Source: Nereocystis luetkeana (Eukaryota; Sar; Phaeophyceae; Laminariales; Laminariaceae). Taken from it: a stretch of DNA of 64,000 nt. Location: NCBI GenBank assembly GCA_031213475.1, contig JARUPZ010000035.1, positions 2,331,453-2,395,452 on the forward strand, in the 5' to 3' direction. Positions 40,647-52,401 of this stretch are shown in pieces. The notes beneath the pieces are model-generated. The model saw only the letters and a list, made by a program, of their open reading frames with translations. It searched no databases and was not told the origin of the DNA. Positions within the stretch are counted from its first letter, which is position 1. Every line of letters begins with the position of its first letter. The position numbers and the translations under genes are program-made.

Positions 40647-41947
40647 GTTCATTCTTATCGGAGAGCATTTTTTCCATAATTTCCAAAGTTTGGAAATAAT
40701 TGGAGATATGTATCAATATACGGAGGCGTTCTGTCACTATTCGTGAATTTCTCCAGAACCAAAAATATCAAGTTCGTTAACATTCTAATATTTGGAAGAA
40801 CAAAAAAAACGGGAAAATACGGAAGAATAAAAATTGCGCGAAAAAAATGTCGAAAATTTGGGGGGAAAAAACTCATTCTTCGGAGAGCGTTTTTTCCATA
40901 ATTTCCAAAAGTTTGGAAATAATTGGAGATATGTATCAATATACGGAGGCGTTCTGTCACTATCCGTGAAATTCTCCAGAACCAAAAATATCAAGTTCGT
41001 TAGACCTATCTATGCCAATGGAAACGCGAAGTTCAAAAGTTTTTTTTCAAATATATCGCTTTCAAAAACAGCCGAAAAATTTCTCGTACCGCCGCTGTGG
41101 GAAAAAAAGAGAAAAATGTTTGATTTTTGATTTTTTTTTCCCCAACGGCTGCAGGCGGCGCAATTTGTGTTTTTCTGGTCGCAAATTGTCAACACGGTGA
41201 TCGAAACCAGCTCGTGCGACGATCGACGCTCGATCTCGACATAGACTCAGCCCACGGCCAACCCACTCGGTATCTGGCAAGCCCAACGAGTATAGATGAC
41301 GGCCTCGAAGATATCAGGCGGATCCATGGTCTAGGGGGCGAGAGCTTGCCGGCGGCGTCCTACGGTATCCTCCCAAACCTGAAGAAAAGTCTATTTTTTG
41401 CCATTCGAGACGGATGGAGAAGTTTTGTCTTCTGTTTTGTGCAAACCAGCGGCCAAATGTTTTTTTATCACACGCCTGGTCAGCTCCCGCCACATGACAC
41501 CGGCCATGGTGTGAAGACGGTGACCCTAGGGTGGGTCGGAGCCCCTAACGAGCGCACTCCGTTCAGAATTCATGACGCAATCGTTGGTTTTGTTGATCGA
41601 TGTCTGTCGAGGACTCAGAATCTCGCCGCTTCGAACCAAAGATCGGCCTGAGTTTTTCTCAAGCCGATGTTGGCCCAACATCGGCCCCAGATTTGCTTTT
41701 TTCGGGCTTTTCCGAAAGTTAGGAACTTTTTTTTTTTTTAGGTGGCCCATAGGAAGCGTGTTCTGATTTTTTTTGGCGGGTATCTTTGAAATTCAAACTT
41801 TTTATTGCAACTTCGCTGTACCATATGGCATAGGTCTTAACATTCCAATATTTGGAAAAAAAAAACAGGAAAATAAGGAAGATTGAAAAATTGCGCGAAA
41901 AAAATGTCGCAAATAAATTTGGAAAACACTCTCAGATAAGAATGACC
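40647..41947. mobile_element. 1.3-kb TIR transposon with CTAAG target duplication
   Basis: Left TIR GTTCATTCTTATCGGAGAG and right TIR, inverted, GGTCATTCTTATCTGAGAG. CTAAG is duplicated at 40642-40646 and 41948-41952. The target is an R1 repeat: joining the flanks gives the R1 sequence ACGACTAAG|ACCATGCATG. The left subterminal segment is duplicated in tandem (40651 and 40876). The interior has a 174-codon open frame of unknown identity, so the copy is probably non-autonomous. Confidence 0.75.
41127..41651 (+). CDS. Open frame inside the TIR element, function unknown
   Basis: The 174 codons start in a T-rich run. From about 41150 it has normal composition (LDLDIDSAHGQPTRYLASP, GILPNLKKSLFFAIRDGWRS). 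No transposase DDE signature is visible. It could be a captured host fragment or chance; treat as hypothetical. Confidence 0.25.
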   Translation: MIFFSPTAAGGAICVFLVANCQHGDRNQLVRRSTLDLDIDSAHGQPTRYLASPTSIDDGLEDIRRIHGLGGESLPAASYGILPNLKKSLFFAIRDGWRSFVFCFVQTSGQMFFYHTPGQLPPHDTGHGVKTVTLGWVGAPNERTPFRIHDAIVGFVDRCLSRTQNLAASNQRSA

Positions 41948-44391
41948 CTAAGACCATGCATGTTATCGAGTACCCCCCCCCCCCTCCCCCCTTTCCCCCC
42001 CCGCGATCGTCCTGACCGTGCAGCCATGCGGCAGCGACTCCACCTCCTATCCCTGTGCACACTGCTGTTCGGACATACATTCGCAGTGGCTGCCGTGGCC
42101 ACTACTGTCAAGATCGTTGCCGCGATGTCCCTTGTCGTTTGTTGTTTTTTGGTCCGAGGCCAGAGTGTGCCTGTGTGCCTTGTGGAAGCACTCCCTGCGT
42201 GTAAAGTACGAAGGGGATTGTTGGTGTCGCAAGGTAACAACGGAACGCTACTACAACGGTACTAATGCAGGGTACGTACGTACCAGGGATTGTTGCTTCA
42301 TGGTGTATACGAGCACGTAGCCGCTGACGGCAACAAGACTCCTTGGTTTACGTAATACTATCTGTCTTGACTGTGACTGCCTGCCCGTCTTTTTCTGCTT
42401 TTTTTCCTATCTTTTTTTGGCCACCTTTTGTTTTTTTCTATGGCTCCGCGGTGTGATCGGCTTGTACTGGTATGATACGTGTTATATCTCGTACCGAAAC
42501 AGTCCCTATAAGTATTGCTGGTGATGATTGATTGTGCTTGCTTGTTGCATTGCCTCACCGAGAGCTGCCGCCGCGTCGTGGACGGAGCGGAGGGAGAACC
42601 TTATTTTAGGCATAATATGTTCAGGTTGGGCGGGATTTCATGCAACGGAGCGTGGAGTGGAGTGGAGTGGATGGAAAAGGTGTCAGTGGGTGCGTTCGAC
42701 ACTGTTTGGGGGAGGACTTACTTGGTCAGGAATGATGGCTGTGAAGATGTTGAAGTTCGACTTTCGCTGAATGTGTTCATCATTTTTGTTTAGATTGGTC
42801 GTCCTGTGTGTGCTGCAGAAACTCCACACGGTTTGATACCGGTATTGTGCTTCATTGAACGGGGTTCTCTACGGCGGGTGCTCACATCCTGTCCGACAAT
42901 TGCCGAGTCGTTTATTTTCTGACGATACTCAAGGCATCTCTTGTCCGAGGACGGCTTTACCTACTCATTTAATGTCTGACAAAATAATCCACAGTAGGCA
43001 TTTCTCTGTCTGATGATTTTCAAGCCATTTCTTGCCTGACAGCTTCCTAGACGAGGCCGTTATTTTTTCAACCCATGTCCTGTCTGACGATTTTCGATAC
43101 GCTTTTCGTCAGTATAGAGGCGCTTCGAGGCTGCAGTATTCGTGTTGTTACGATTCTAACTGTCTGACAACCTTCGTCATACACCCCCCCAAAAATGCGC
43201 GCATACATACACCTTAAAAAAACGTGCTAAATGTGGTGTTTAATTTTTTCAAACCATCAGGCGATCTACAATAAACAGTCTGCAGGAGGGGCTCATTGCC
43301 AACTACACGGGTTCGCTCAACGCTCGATCGTACCTTCTTCGGTTCGCCCTGCCTGACGAATACAGCACCAAGAGCAACGACAACAGCAACCGGAGGTTAT
43401 AGTAATAACAACAACAATTCAACAACAGCGGGAGTAGCAGTACAGCGAAAATTACGACACGACGCCGCCATCGTCCACAACCACATACCCACATTATCAT
43501 GTGTCTGTCGGCCCACGAGGCACATCACGGCCAGAAAAAACAGAAATACCTTCTCTCTCTGTCTCCGTTGCCGACCCGAAACAACACAACGGTAGTATTA
43601 ATAGCAACTTTATCAACACCCGAAAAAGCGCGCACACGCACACACGTAAGCGTAGAACATGCGCGTGGTGGGTTTCTTTGTCTACGTACGGCAGCATTTA
43701 CCTGGTAATGTAGTCACATGAAGCATGACGTCATCGCACTGCACATAACACACGCAGCACATCCTACCCCGTCGTCGAAACACCGTACGGTAGCCCAACC
43801 TATCCCGACTTAAATGGATGGGCATACCAACAGCCGTGGGATGCCACAAAGCCACACGCATCTTGTACATGTGGCTCCTCCGATAGGTACAGAGCCCCTA
43901 CACAGAGCCTAGATTGGAAGTCAGTATATACTGCAGCAGCATGGTGCCACGATGCACACATCTTCCCATCCCTGTGGGGACACGATCGACGAGCTAGTTG
44001 CTCGCAGAGCTTATAGCAGAAGCTATGCAGCATCGACTTGCTACAGCAGCAGCACAGTATAGCGATTAGTCAATCACAGCAACAGGAGTCCCCCGACCGA
44101 ACGAACTACAGTGGCACCCGCCCCACCCCATCCCACTCTACCCAACCCCACTCTCACCCCAACTTCACCCCCACTCCCTCCCTCATCCACCCCAAACCTG
44201 GGTGGCAGCGGAGGCCGTGGCAGCGACGGAGAGGTTAAGACGTATCATAATAACACCGCACCAACCTCGACAAAATCCGCCAACTTGCAGCCACCGCTAC
44301 TAGGGGGGGGGGATACTCGCACGACAAAGCGAGCGAGCGAGCGAGCGATCGAACGGACGAATGGGCGGAAGGACGGGCCATCCATTATCGC

Positions 44392-45030
44392 TTACTCCGC
44401 CGGCCTAGAAGCGTTGCCGCCCGGCAAAACCCAGGCGGCGAGCAGCGGCCCGTCGCACTCCCCGTAGATGCTCGCCCACTCCCCCACCTCCATCTTGGTT
44501 AAGCCTTCTCCTCCGCTCGCATCGGCACAGCCGCCACCTCCATCGCCACCGCCACCGTCAACGTTACCTCTGCCGCCTCGGCAATGCGTCGGAATATCGT
44601 CGAACAGGTGCGCCACAACATCAGTCCGGCTGTGACCTCTGACGTTGCTGCCGCTGGTACCACCGCCGCCACCACCGTCGCCACCACTGTGGGAGGGCGC
44701 ACGCTTCCTGTGGGAGGCGTGTCGCGTTCGCCTGCCGGGGCGTTGCGAAGGGCCACCGTGGCCACCGCCACCCCCTCCTCCACCACCGCCACCGCCACCG
44801 CTGCCGCTACCACTGCGGGTGGTGGCGGTCACGCTCTTTCCGCCTGCGCTGCTTGAAGCGCGGGCAGGTTCGGAGACGGGTATGGAGGACTTGGAATCGG
44901 GCTTGGATTCGGATCGCAGCTCTTGGGCGACGGCGGTGAGCACACCAGAGATGACGCCTGTGCACGCGTCCGAGCTTGAAGAGAAGGCCACCACGAACTG
45001 GGTGCCGGCCAGATAGCCGCAGTCAATCAC
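44392..45030 (-). CDS. Copy A exon 4 (Gly/Ser-rich C-terminal half)
   Basis: Acceptor TACGCAG, stop TAA. 212 residues: a conserved start (GTQFVVAFSSSSD), Gly runs, a TDVVAHLFDDIPTHCRG block and a conserved acidic end. It lacks about 90 residues present in copy B. Confidence 0.75.
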   Translation of the reverse strand: MIDCGYLAGTQFVVAFSSSSDACTGVISGVLTAVAQELRSESKPDSKSSIPVSEPARASSSAGGKSVTATTRSGSGSGGGGGGGGGGGGGHGGPSQRPGRRTRHASHRKRAPSHSGGDGGGGGGTSGSNVRGHSRTDVVAHLFDDIPTHCRGGRGNVDGGGGDGGGGCADASGGEGLTKMEVGEWASIYGECDGPLLAAWVLPGGNASRPAE

Positions 45031-48000
45031 CTGCGTAGGAGGACGGAGGGTGAGGTGGGGCAAGAGTGACGCACGTGGCATACAGGCAGGGTACCCGGTA
45101 CTCCAGAGTAGAGTTCTGATCCGTAACCACGCTCAACATCGTTTGTTTCGGTCGTTTCGTTTGCCATGCATCCCAAAACACTGCCGGGCGGACGAAGAAT
45201 CGTGCAACGCCTTCGCCTCGCCCTATTTTTACTGCATGACGGTAGTACCTGATTGCCTGGTGTTTTTCAGGATACCTATACAGCAGTGTTTCGGGGATAC
45301 GAGAGTAGGGATCGAGTGAAGGTTATAATTACGAGAGAGGCGAGCTGCTACTTTATTACACGGTGGTCTAAAATATTAGGCATGCCCTATTTTTGACCTG
45401 GGTGAAGTCGGAGATCTGACTGAACCCAGCGATCCCCTCCCGGCTTTTTTGTTTTACACTCTACGTTGTTGTGGGTTGCCGTTCGTATGAAGGTGTTTTT
45501 TCCGGGGATGAAATACTATTTTCCCCTCCCGGGGATGCAATCATATATATCCCCTGTTTTTATTTCGGGTACGTATATGTTACTCTACTTACTCTAGCAG
45601 TAATATAAGCCGGACGCCTTTCAAGTTTTTTTTCATGATAGCTTCTGCCGGGGTCATTGTGTGCGGGTATGTATATAAACCGCGCGCGGGTGGGAGGGGG
45701 GTATGGTTTCAAAGTCCACTGAATGAAATTCGGCGCGATCATCATCGTGTTAATCTTGCTCCGCCTATTATCACCCGTGCTATCGTAGGGGTAACTCCTA
45801 TTTTTTACGAGACTCCTCTGTTGAGAAGCACTTTACCAGGTATGTTACCCAAAAAATGGCCAAAAAAACAATAAAATGAATACGGCCATGTCTTGCCTGT
45901 TTGTGCTAGGTATGTAATAACGAACAATCTTGTAGCAACCCCACTATCAAAAACGTTATTCCAACGAAACCGGGTCAACTATCTCTTTCTGGGGCTACAG
46001 TACCGTTTTGGGGGCAAACAACTCGAATTCCTAAAAGGGTTAAAAAACGGGACTGCAGTCCTAAAAGGGTTGAAAACCCCCAGCCAGTCCTAAAAAGGGT
46101 TTGAAAAAAAACGTGCTACCCCCCCCTTGGATGCTTGGCTGAGTGTCGTTCGAGACCCGTGCTGCGATGGAGATACAGCAGTACGTAGCACCTCGTTTTT
46201 CTGAGGCCTCCTCACTTGAAGAGCTTCAACGAACCGATTTTGAGCTAAATCATATGCTAACCCCGATACATAGTCAAATCATTGGGCGATGGGTATCACA
46301 AAACGAGCAGAGGTTTAGAAACAACTACATCCGATCCAACGATAGGATTGGCTAGCTCCTCAGCTGCAGTGGTTTGAGTTTCAATGGTTGATTTTCGACG
46401 GTTGAGTTGCGATGGTTGAGCCCCCGTCCATCCGCCCGCGATTGGGAAACGTTTGGGCTGAAAAGCGCAACCCCAATACTTGCCGGTGCATGGGTCTCGA
46501 ACGATGTGTAAGGCGGCAGCCAGCAGCAGCCAGAAGCAGCAGCAACTACTCTATAGACTATGGCAATACAGCAACACATGTTCAATTTTGTGCCGCTCTT
46601 CTAGTCTATCCGGCAATATGGCAACACGTGTGCAGTTTCGTGCCGCGAATCAACGGCTGCTATGTCACGAGTCAACGGATCCCAATTTGGGTAAACGTGG
46701 GTCAGGATCGATCCGCATCGTACATATCCCCCCACCCGGCAAAAACATGTGCTGCGTATATCGTGCGGGTCATAAGAGATCAGGGATGGACGTGTCCGCC
46801 CTGAAGCATCTACATGGTAGTGTAGAATTGGGATCTGATATATCCGATACCATGATATGATCATCACTACCCTCACTATGGCCATGCACGCCAAGCACCT
46901 ACAGTATTACGGAGGACTATATTAAATAGGACCTACGGTAAAGACAAAAACCTATATATTTCGGGTTTTTTACCATCAATACTTGTTCTTATTTACTATG
47001 GCTCCCCGTGATGGTACTCGCGGGTATCATTAGATTACGAAATAATTTCCACGTGGATACTTGGAGAAACACACACGTCATACAACTCGAGAAATGAAGC
47101 AAAAACAAAATACCAGTTACTTTACCTCCTTCATTAGACGGCTCATCCCCAGCCCCGTCGTGATCGGCCGAACCATATCATCTGTCTCGGGCCCGACGAA
47201 CTTCACCCCACGGCCCCTCAGCTCGCGCGCCGCCCGCTCCCCCCTCAGCCAGCGCAGCAGCCGCGACATGGTCTGGATGTCGACGCGCCCTGACCCGACG
47301 CTTCTGAGCAGCCTTGCCTCCTCCGACGGCCCCGACACAAACCCGGGCGCGCAGAGCACCTCCGACACGACGGCGAGCACTCCGGCCTTGTCGAGCTCCG
47401 GGCAAAACATGCACCCCAGCGGGTGTTTGAAGTATCCTCCAATGGGCGCTTTGGCTGTCACAGCCGCCGCCGCAGCAGCAGCAGCAGCAGCAGGAAGGTC
47501 CAGCGGAATCGCGGCTGCGAGCGCAGCTGATGGGGGGAGAAGGTGCAGTGGAGACCACCACGGTGCAGCAGCAGCAGCAGCAGGAAGGTCCACCGGAATC
47601 GCGACTCCGAGCGCAGCTGCCGGGGGGAAGGGGCTCAGAGGTGGCCACGGGGCCGCAGGTGTTTCCAGCGGAGCCAACACGGCCAGCTGGGAGGCAGGCG
47701 GCAGTAAGACGTTGGGATCGGCCATCTGCGGCCATTGCGCTGCGGGAACTACCGAAGCAGGGAGCAGCGGTAGCGGTGCTGTAGTAGTAGCGGTAGTGGT
47801 GTGGTCGTAGTAGTGTGGTGGTAGCGGTAGCGGTAGCGAGAGCGGTAGCGGGAGCGGAGGGGTGGGGAGACCGGGGGGGTGCACTCATTTGTTGCTTGCC
47901 TTAGTCATTTGCTCATTGACCACATACGCCTTTCGAGACGGAGCACCGTTTCTGCTCCTAACAAAGACACCTTCACCAGTTGGGCTCTCACTACGTTGTT

Positions 48001-48843
48001 TTCATATGGGGGGGGGGATAAGTCGTCTATTAGTAGTCTGTTTTCACGGACAGAGAGAGGCGGTGACAGACAGACAGGCGGACGGACGGACATACAAACA
48101 TAACACAAACCTATAGATTGGCAGACCATACAGACAGGCAGTACGACAGACAGACATATATCACTCTGCCCCATCATATGGGAAGCATTTGGACATTCAT
48201 GCTACAGTAGCCTCTTGGTGGAAAAATGAACAATCGGAATTTAGTTTTTCACTGTGCTTGCGATAAGCCAGCGCTCTAGAGCAACGCAAAAAACATCCAA
48301 AATGAAATTATAATAGTTTCGTATAGCCTCACTAAGCAAAGACACTCGGAGCTAGCCTCACGTTTGCTCCCGTTCAAGGTCCTCCCGTTGTTTTTATTTC
48401 ATGCATTCTTTACACTGAATTAGAAACGTTCTCTCCGATCCCAACAACCTATACAAAAGATCGACACAGAAAAACTGCGATCACCGCCGGCCTTCTAACT
48501 TTTCAGTTTTTGTTTGGCAAAGCGAGTTCTAGATAGCCCGGTGATTTTTCAGAGCGCGTTCAACGCCGATGCTGTTCGGTCGATTGTGATGCCTAAATTG
48601 GTTTAGAGGGAATCACTTTTTTTTCAAGTTCGGAAATTTGAATGAAACGAAATTCGAATGGAGACCCGTGTTTTTCACATTTGATGTCTCTGCATACCCT
48701 TAAGAATGTGCCACTTACATAAAATAAACAAAACAAAATGAATCTCGGGACGTGAGCTATGAAGCAGAACAAGAAGCAGCCCTTAAATCATGGGACACAC
48801 CACAAACCCTACGGTCCCTATATAATGGGACAGAGTGGTGTAC

Positions 48844-48915
<72 letters not shown>

Positions 48916-50076
48916 TGACATACGAACCGACAGAAGGATTGACTCACCACCCAGAGAACCGCGCGCCTTCCGCAACCCTCGCATCGCCCAACAAAAGTAC
49001 GTGATGGTGATGCCGAGGCCGAACCACCAAACCAAAGGATGGAAGAACAGTGCGGTTAACGGCTCCGGCTCGACGGGTGCGGCGACGGGCAGGGTTTGCG
49101 GTTTCCGGCCCCAGGTGAACACTGGGCACCGCGCTGCGTCCGTCCGGCTGTCCCGTGTTTGTTTTGAGTCGTTTTTGGTGGAAGGTTTCGCGGCGTTTTT
49201 GTGGGAGCACGAATACACGGAATCGAGAGAAAGGGATAGTGAGTGAGAAAGGCAGAGATAGACGCACAGAGAGAGAGACAGAAAGAGAGAGACACAGATA
49301 GAGAGAAAGGAAGCGGGTTTAGACCGGAGAACGCTGTCATCGTGATAAAACGAGGCCGGCTGGAAAGGAAATAGTTTATGTTGCGCGCGATACACTCCCA
49401 TCATACCAATGCCCCCTGTAAACTCATACCGCCGCCTCACTCGCCCTCCCCCTCCCCCTTATCTCCCCGGGCGACTAAAAAACGCCCTAACTGTTGTAAA
49501 TTGGGGCACGAGCGTAGGAGCTACCTGGTACGTATTCCCCTGTATTTTCCCTTTATCTCTATCGGCGCCGAGGTTGACCGATGTGGAACGTACGTACGTA
49601 TGTAACAGGTATGTATTATAACCGTTCTGGCGTACGCTTGATACGTTCGACGCGAATTTGCTGTGGCAACACCAACACCAACACCAAAGCAGTGAAGGTT
49701 ACACAAAATCGACAGAACAACTGATACATAGGCAACTCCTACGCAACTACTGTACCTACAACTACGATGGTCGCATGTACATCTCGAAGAACCGAGAGCA
49801 AAAAAACAGTCGTCGTCTGAAATAGGGGGTGGGGGGGGAGGGGATGCAGCTAAGGCGTTTGACCTGTCTGTGCCATTGATTGTTTGTGTGTCGTTTTCGC
49901 TTCACGCTAACGTACCAGAAGTCGGGAATCCTGTGCAACTCATCGACGGATATCATATTAACGCAGCACTGCCTCTGCAAGGCGTCCAGGTCTCTGATTT
50001 CCGCCATCTTCTCGGAAGCGGCCGTTACGAGGCCTTTTAGCCCGCCCGCGACCCTTGTCTGCAACCACGCCTTCAT
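44392..50076 (-). CDS. Unknown membrane protein, tandem copy A (four exons)
   Basis: Not recognised. Exons, 5' to 3' on the minus strand: 50076-49916, 49147-48948, 47454-47126 and 45030-44392. All phases close (2, 1, 0), giving about 442 residues. Exon 2 carries one likely membrane span (LFFHPLVWWFGLGITITYF). Exon 3 has GGYFKHPLGCMFCPELDKAG and LRWLRGERA. Exon 4 begins AGTQFVVAFSSSSDACTGVI, continues with Gly/Ser-rich sequence and ends near LTKMEVGEWASIYGECDG. The whole structure is repeated in copy B with identical junctions, and exon 3 differs at only two bases of 329, so selection or gene conversion is likely. The ATG at 50074-50076 is chosen because it is conserved in B. An in-frame ATG 56 codons upstream (50244) is also open in both. 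Confidence 0.75.
45985..46100. mobile_element. Rearranged family b MITE (b10)
   Basis: Several arm fragments (CAGTACCGTTTTGGGGG, ACGGGACTGCAGTCCTAAAA, AGTCCTAAAAAGGGTT) in tandem instead of a single hairpin. Confidence 0.55.
46907..47012. mobile_element. Family a MITE (a11), only in unit A
   Basis: TTACGGAGGACTATATTAAA to TTTACTATGGCTCCCCGTGA with TA at the left. The corresponding place in unit B (about 58815-58860) lacks it, so it inserted after the duplication or was lost from B. Confidence 0.75.
47126..47454 (-). CDS. Copy A exon 3 (conserved core)
   Basis: Acceptor GTGACAG, donor GTAAAG, 329 nt. The CAG/GCC-repeat sequence upstream of the acceptor is intron although open in frame. It contains FCPELDKAG, VLCAPGFVSGPSEEARL and a basic LLRWLRGER helix. 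Confidence 0.82.
47885..48010 (-). repeat. LINE-like 3' end fragment (unit A)
   Basis: Reverse sense: CACTCATTTGTTGCTTGCC, TTTCGAGACGGAGCACCGTT and CACTACGTTGTTT match the 3' end of the 30-kb fragment. Its counterpart in unit B is at 59628-59745. Confidence 0.65.
48849..48916 (+). repeat. (CAGA)n microsatellite in intron 2 of copy A
   Basis: About 17 GACA units starting near 48849. The shorter equivalent in copy B is at 60598-60655. Confidence 0.95.
48948..49147 (-). CDS. Copy A exon 2 (membrane span)
   Basis: Acceptor GGACAG, donor GTGAGT, 200 nt. It encodes RCPVFTWGRKPQTLPV, a hydrophobic helix rich in Trp/Phe and RGLRKARGSLG. Most base differences from copy B before the helix are silent. 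Confidence 0.78.
49916..50076 (-). CDS. Copy A exon 1
   Basis: MKAWLQTRVAGGLKGLVTAA to HRIPDF plus two bases; donor GTACGT. An amphipathic or basic N-terminus is possible. The upstream CTGATTTCAAG could also serve as an acceptor, making this an internal exon. Confidence 0.65.
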
Positions 50077-52345
50077 CGTCCTTGAAATCAGTAAGGCCGA
50101 AGGTTTCCTGTGGCCAGGAGGTGACGGTCGAGTGGGCGACGGTGACAGGGAGGCGGGTGGGGAGCAGCAAAGCGGTAAGCGGGGGTCGCTATCGCGCTGT
50201 AACGTGATGATGAACCACACGGCACGAGGTGGGAAAGGGAACATTTTCAAATTGATAACGCTCGTACACTGTACGGGGGCGGGGGGGGGGGAAGATGGTG
50301 TTCCTCCATGTTCGCGCGCACACACAACGGCAGCAGGGGCAGCAGCAGCAGCAGCAGCAGCAGAGCAAATCGCTTTTAGTACTTTATAGGGCTGCACGAA
50401 CGGGAAGAGGAGATTATTCGTACTACTGTACTTGAGAACTGTTCGAAGTGGAGTCCCTTCCTTCCTTTCGAGGTTTCGTGGAAGGCAGACATGACGGATC
50501 ACGCACGATGGGCCTAAGTGGCATCGAATGGGGGTGTGTGTGGGGGGAGGTGGACAACAAAATGTAAAGCCAAGATAAGGAAACTGTCAGTCGGTGTTGA
50601 TGCCAATGTTGTCCAAGAAAGGTTTCCGACGAGCTAGCGGTGAGATGACCCCCCGCCGCCGCCCCTTGCGTTGCTGCCCCTTCGGTCAAAAACAATAAAA
50701 GTGCGGGAACGCATTATTTTCGTTTTTATTTACAGTTGCAATACTACTTGTGGTATGATTACGACATTTCATGACTACGTACCGAAAACGACGTTTGTCC
50801 AGTACTAATGATCGAAATATCGCCCTCACGGCAGTTTAGGAGAGCATAGGTCTTGAGGCGATCGTTTTTCGTCAGGCGTCGGATCGATCCGACGCCATTC
50901 TCGAAAACAACTTCTCATACCTCTCCTACCCTTAGCCAAAATGGAAAGATAGTCGTTTCTCACTCTGCGGACAGGATTTCAAGATGTATTTCGACGGCAA
51001 GGCTGAACACTACAGCAGTAGTGGAACTTTCCTAGGCCTCTATTTAGTAGGGCCGTTGGTAGTGTCGTACATACGCGAACACAGCACAGTGTAGATACTA
51101 GGCATCAGACAGGAGCTCCGGAAATATCGAATTTGCTGCTGCTCAGCTATATCATTTCATGAAGCAAACACAGCAATTGATGGGTGCCATCTCTTGTAGA
51201 TATAAGGTCTCGAACACCTCCTATTAACATAGGCCATTACGGGCAGCGTATGCGTTGCTCGGTCGACAGTCGGAGGCTACCTACTGTAGTTATGAAAGTA
51301 AGCCGTTGTCGGTAGGGAGGCACGATATGTGTCATTATCATACCAGAAACAGTACGGCAGCTGGAAATAAAACGGAAGGACGTACGTATCTTTTGGAAGA
51401 CAGCATTTTTTTCCTTTTTTTTCTTGACCAAAGGGGTCTCTTTTAACAGGCCTGCTGCACGGGAATGGGGCATCGTCGTGCGCCCGAGGACTTCACTCAA
51501 TATTCAGGGAATGACAGACTGATACAGACAGCGTGCCACGTACGGCTTTATCGGTCCACTACTGTACTTTACTGTACTGCAGGTAAAAGTATATTAGATA
51601 TTTTACCGTACATTAAGCGAGAAAGATACCAGGTCTGAGAGCATTCTAAAACACAGGTATGATACGTACCTGGCTCACTATATTCTGAAGAGCCCGTGTG
51701 TGCCTCGAAGCAGACAGCGGATAGCAGACGCACAAACGCAGGAACCCCCGTCGCTGCTCGAAGCGACGAAGGGCCTGATCCCACTACTCTCTACTCTCTA
51801 CTCTCTACTCTTCGCGTAGTCGCAATAGAGCGCCTCCCTGTCGGTGCTCGGTGTGGCTTGTCGCGCGACTAGACGACGATTAGTGGTTGTGCTTGTTGTC
51901 GGCTGTCGTCGGTTGCTGATTGTTGGATGTTGGCATTTTCACAAGTTTGTCACAACACGTTTTATTTTATACCAGAAATAGTACTGCAACTGTAAAAAAA
52001 ACGGATAGACAAGAATATTCTTTCGAAGGCAGCCTGGGACAGCAAGCAGCATTTTTTTTCTTGGCCGGAGGAGCATCCTCTTGAGAAATCAGAGGGGAGA
52101 ATCGACGATAAAAAGTGGCAACTACAGCACGGCCACCGCCGCGTGATTAGGGGCGGGCGGCACAAAACGGTAGTGCCCGAGGTCGAGATACAACGCATGG
52201 AGTCGTACAGCACGGGCGCAACATGATCCTACTCGTACGAATCACGGATACTATCCCAATCTACCCCAAACCGCCGAAAGGACGCTCCCTGCCCCTCTTC
52301 CTCTCGGGGTGAGCTGCAGCCTGCCGCAACGGGGTTCAACCAAAA

Positions 52346-52355
52346 CCAACACAGC

Positions 52356-52400
<45 letters not shown>
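52346..52400 (+). repeat. (AAC)n microsatellite
   Basis: About 17 units. The unit B counterpart (63952-63967) has only about five. Confidence 0.95.

Positions 52401-52401
<1 letters not shown>

Larger units (their letters stand above)
37671..44391. other. Gene-poor spacer between the sirtuin and unknown gene copy A
   Basis: It contains GGT/G-rich DNA (37780-37960), a C-rich stretch with a decayed tyrosine recombinase (38640-39720), a family f MITE, a LINE-like fragment, a TIR element (40647-41947) and a degenerate TGTCTGACGA repeat (42890-43175). Open frames at 42026-42265 and 42515-42793 have no recognisable domain. The first begins with a signal-peptide-like segment, but nothing supports expression. 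Confidence 0.65.

Noticed and set aside
44645..45016. 123-codon plus-strand poly-Pro frame
   Set aside because: Antisense of the Gly-rich exon 4 of copy A.
47178..47888. 236-codon minus-strand frame overlapping copy A exon 3
   Set aside because: Shifted frame over the same DNA as the conserved exon; lacks splice-compatible neighbours, while the other frame closes phase with exons 2 and 4.
50077..50244. N-terminal extension of the unknown gene to the upstream ATG
   Set aside because: Open in both copies, but every base difference between copies there changes the residue, and it is rich in Pro/Ser. Kept only as an alternative start.
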